Source: Phytobacter massiliensis JC163
GTDB taxonomy: Bacteria; Pseudomonadota; Gammaproteobacteria; Enterobacterales; Enterobacteriaceae
Reading direction: 5' to 3'
NCBI RefSeq assembly: GCF_000321045.1
Contig: NZ_HE578953.1
Span: 5,154 to 41,349 of the forward strand
DNA length: 36,196 nt
Position 1 is the first letter of the stretch. Each line of letters opens with the position of its first letter. This document shows, piece by piece, positions 34,350 to 36,196 of the stretch. Made by a program: the position numbers and the translations under genes. The notes beneath the pieces are model-generated. The model searched no databases and was not told the DNA's origin. It saw only the letters and a program-made list of their open reading frames with translations.

Positions 34350-35939
34350 TTAATGGCGGAAGTGGCGCATGTCGGTGAAGATCATCGCGATACCGTGTTC
34401 ATCGGCGGCGGCAATCACTTCACTGTCCCGGATAGAACCCCCAGGCTGGATCACACAGCTCACGCCAACGGCGGCGGCGGCGTCGATACCATCGCGGAAC
34501 GGGAAGAAGGCATCAGAGGCCATGGCGGAGCCTTTGACTTCCAGACCCTCGTCACCGGCTTTAATCCCGGCGATCTTCGCTGAATAGACGCGGCTCATCT
34601 GACCGGCGCCAATGCCGATGGTCATATTCTCTTTAGCATAAACAATGGCGTTGGACTTCACGAACTTCGCCACCTTCCAGCAGAACAGCGCGTCACGCAG
34701 CTCCTGTTCGGTCGGCTGGCGTTTTGTTACCACACGCAGTTCGCCTTCGGTAACCATGCCCAGATCGCGGTCCTGAACCAGCAGGCCGCCGTTTACGCGT
34801 TTGAAATCCAGCCCCGGAACGCGTTCTGCCCACTGGCCGCAGACCAGCACGCGCACGTTCTGCTTCGTGGCGGTAATTTTCAGCGCTTCTTCTGACGCCG
34901 AGGGTGCGATGATCACTTCAACAAACTGACGAGAGACAATCGCCTGTGCGGTTTCGGCATCCAGCTCGCGGTTAAAGGCGATAATGCCGCCGAACGCGGA
35001 GGTCGGGTCAGTTTTATATGCACGGTCGTAGGCATCGAGAATCGAGTTGCTGACCGCCACGCCGCATGGGTTGGCGTGCTTCACGATAACGCAGGCCGGC
35101 TCGCTAAACTCTTTAACGCACTCCAACGCCGCGTCGGTATCGGCAATGTTGTTATAGGAAAGCGCCTTGCCCTGTACCTGCTGTGCGGTAGCGACCGACG
35201 CTTCCTTTACCTCTTCTTCTATATAGAAGGCTGCCTGCTGGTGGCTGTTCTCACCGTAGCGCATATCCTGCTTCTTAATGAAGTTCAGGTTCAGGGTTCG
35301 TGGGAAGCGACCGGCGGCCTCTTTGCTTTCACCGTGATAAGCCGGCACCATGCTGCCGAAGTAGTTGGCGATCATGCTGTCGTAGGCGGCGGTATGCTCG
35401 AAAGCTTTAATGGCGAGATCGAAACGGGTGTCGAGCGTCAGCGACCCTTCATTAGCATCCATCTCTTTAATAATGGCGTCGTAGTCACTGCTCTTTACTA
35501 CGATGGCGACGTCTTTATGGTTCTTGGCGGCGGAGCGCACCATGGTCGGGCCGCCAATATCAATGTTTTCCACCGCGTCATCCAGCGAGCAGCCTTCGCG
35601 GGCTACGGTCTGGGCGAACGGGTAGAGGTTAACTACAACCATATCAATAGGCGCGATGCCATGCTGTTCCATAATGCCATCATCCTGACCGCGGCGGCCC
35701 AGAATGCCGCCGTGCACTTTTGGATGCAGGGTCTTTACGCGTCCATCCATCATTTCCGGGAAACCGGTGTAATCGGAAACTTCGGTCACCGGCAGACCTT
35801 TAGCTGCTAGCAGACGGGCAGTGCCCCCGGTAGACAGCAGCTCCACACCGCGTGCGGAAAGTGCCTGGGCGAATTCGACGATACCGGCCTTGTCAGAAAC
35901 ACTGAGCAGCGCGCGGCGAACTGGACGACGTTGTTGCAT
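34350..35939 (-). CDS. purH: Bifunctional AICAR formyltransferase/IMP cyclohydrolase PurH
   Basis: PurH carries out the last two steps to IMP. The N-terminal IMP cyclohydrolase domain (about 1-195) contains [15 protein letters not shown] and [10 protein letters not shown]. The C-terminal AICAR formyltransferase domain (about 200-529) contains [14 protein letters not shown] and [10 protein letters not shown] with the catalytic Lys-His pair. The 529-residue length equals E. coli PurH. It is first in the purHD operon, behind a PurR operator and a structured leader. Confidence 0.98.
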   Translation of the reverse strand: MQQRRPVRRALLSVSDKAGIVEFAQALSARGVELLSTGGTARLLAAKGLPVTEVSDYTGFPEMMDGRVKTLHPKVHGGILGRRGQDDGIMEQHGIAPIDMVVVNLYPFAQTVAREGCSLDDAVENIDIGGPTMVRSAAKNHKDVAIVVKSSDYDAIIKEMDANEGSLTLDTRFDLAIKAFEHTAAYDSMIANYFGSMVPAYHGESKEAAGRFPRTLNLNFIKKQDMRYGENSHQQAAFYIEEEVKEASVATAQQVQGKALSYNNIADTDAALECVKEFSEPACVIVKHANPCGVAVSNSILDAYDRAYKTDPTSAFGGIIAFNRELDAETAQAIVSRQFVEVIIAPSASEEALKITATKQNVRVLVCGQWAERVPGLDFKRVNGGLLVQDRDLGMVTEGELRVVTKRQPTEQELRDALFCWKVAKFVKSNAIVYAKENMTIGIGAGQMSRVYSAKIAGIKAGDEGLEVKGSAMASDAFFPFRDGIDAAAAVGVSCVIQPGGSIRDSEVIAAADEHGIAMIFTDMRHFRH

Positions 35940-35973
35940 GGTAAATCCCCTGGATTTGACGATAACAGAGAGC

Positions 35974-36021
35974 GTTAGCTGAATTTTTCACGAAAAACTC
36001 AGCTAACGCCCCTTTCGGGGC
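35974..36021 (-). other. Two stem-loops in the purH leader
   Basis: The purH leader can form two adjacent hairpins. GCCCC-GAAA-GGGGC (minus strand, 36021-36008) has a GNRA tetraloop. A long stem follows: GTTAGCTGA (36007-35999) with TCAGCTAAC (35982-35974), then a G-U pair, then TTTTTC (35997-35992) with GAAAAA (35989-35984). They lie between the promoter and the purH start. A role in message stability or attenuation is possible. Confidence 0.75.
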
Positions 36022-36040
36022 ATCTTCGTTTTGCGGGGGC

Positions 36041-36069
36041 ATTTTAACGAAAACGTTTGCGCAACGCTC
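36041..36069 (-). promoter_or_regulatory. purHD promoter with PurR operator
   Basis: On the minus strand GCGCAAACGTTTTCGT (36062-36047) is a near-perfect PurR operator (consensus ACGCAAACGTTTTCNT). It abuts the -10 TAAAAT (36046-36041). The -35 17 bases upstream (GAGCGT) is weak. PurR with hypoxanthine or guanine should repress purHD by blocking the promoter, as in E. coli. Confidence 0.9.
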
Positions 36070-36094
36070 GCGAATTTTCACCTTTTCGCCGCTT

Positions 36095-36103
36095 TGTGGA
36101 TAA
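36095..36103 (-). other. Consensus DnaA box
   Basis: TTATCCACA on the minus strand is a perfect high-affinity DnaA box. It lies between the purH promoter and the rRNA promoter. A single box may bind DnaA but does not make an origin. Confidence 0.6.
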
Positions 36104-36149
36104 CTCTGTGTGCAAAAGGGTATAAGGCGGGATTTTGCTGTGGAATGCA

Positions 36150-36196
36150 GCAGTCAGTCATTTTTCTGCAATTTTTCTATTGCGGGCTCCGGAGAA
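36150..36196 (+). promoter_or_regulatory. Ribosomal RNA operon P1 promoter, upstream part (cut by window end)
   Basis: The last bases hold an AT-rich UP element (TCATTTTTCTGCAATTTTTC, about 36159-36178) and the -35 TTGCGG (36180-36185). The window stops 11 bases into the spacer, before the -10. The sequence matches the upstream half of E. coli rrnE P1 as I remember it, and purH next to rrnE is the E. coli order. The rRNA genes should follow just outside. Confidence 0.8.

Noticed and set aside
36095-36103. Replication origin signal
   Set aside because: Only one DnaA box is seen, with no cluster and no AT-rich unwinding repeats.

Overview
The window is chromosomal DNA from a member of the Enterobacteriaceae. 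The SecE, NusG, L11, L1, L10, L7/L12, RpoB, RpoC, HU-alpha and Thi proteins match the Escherichia coli families in length and almost in sequence, and the order tufB-secE-nusG-rplKAJL-rpoBC ... thiCEFSGH-rsd-nudC-hemE-nfi-yjaG-hupA-yjaH ... purDH-rrn is the E. coli rpoB/rrnE region. It is not E. coli or Salmonella itself. A cupin gene and a PTS IIA/IIB pair lie between rpoC and thiH, and a complete common-pilus (ecp/mat) operon lies between yjaH and purD, where E. coli K-12 has zraPSR. The Enterobacter/Klebsiella/Leclercia group is my best guess, but genus cannot be fixed from the sequence alone.

Layout. 1-1253: last codons of tufB, its terminator and secE-nusG. 1207-12380: the ribosomal protein/RNA polymerase operon with its two promoters, the L1 and L10 autoregulatory leaders, the rplL-rpoB attenuator and the final terminator. 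12381-13960: a KdgF-like cupin gene (+) and a two-gene PTS IIA/IIB unit (-) with a good CRP site. 13961-19346 (-): the thiamin operon thiCEFSGH. Its leader, 19441-19783, is a TPP riboswitch whose P3 loop is interrupted by two tandem ERIC elements. 19838-24784: rsd (-), then nudC, hemE, nfi, yjaG, hupA and yjaH (+). 24785-33030: about 1 kb of AT-rich regulatory DNA, a LuxR/pseudo-receiver regulator, a 434-base gap, then ecpABCDE and a strong terminator. 33046-36196 (-): purHD with a PurR operator and a structured leader, then the upstream part of a ribosomal RNA P1 promoter on the + strand, cut by the window end between its -35 and -10.

The housekeeping blocks cover transcription and translation, thiamin pyrophosphate synthesis, haem synthesis, nucleoid structure and purine synthesis. 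The accessory block builds an alternative chaperone-usher pilus: EcpA pilin, EcpB and EcpE chaperones, EcpC usher, EcpD tip adhesin. The most unusual features are the ERIC pair inside the thiC riboswitch aptamer, the replacement of the usual EcpR by a very different regulator, and the repeat-rich regulatory DNA on both sides of that regulator gene.
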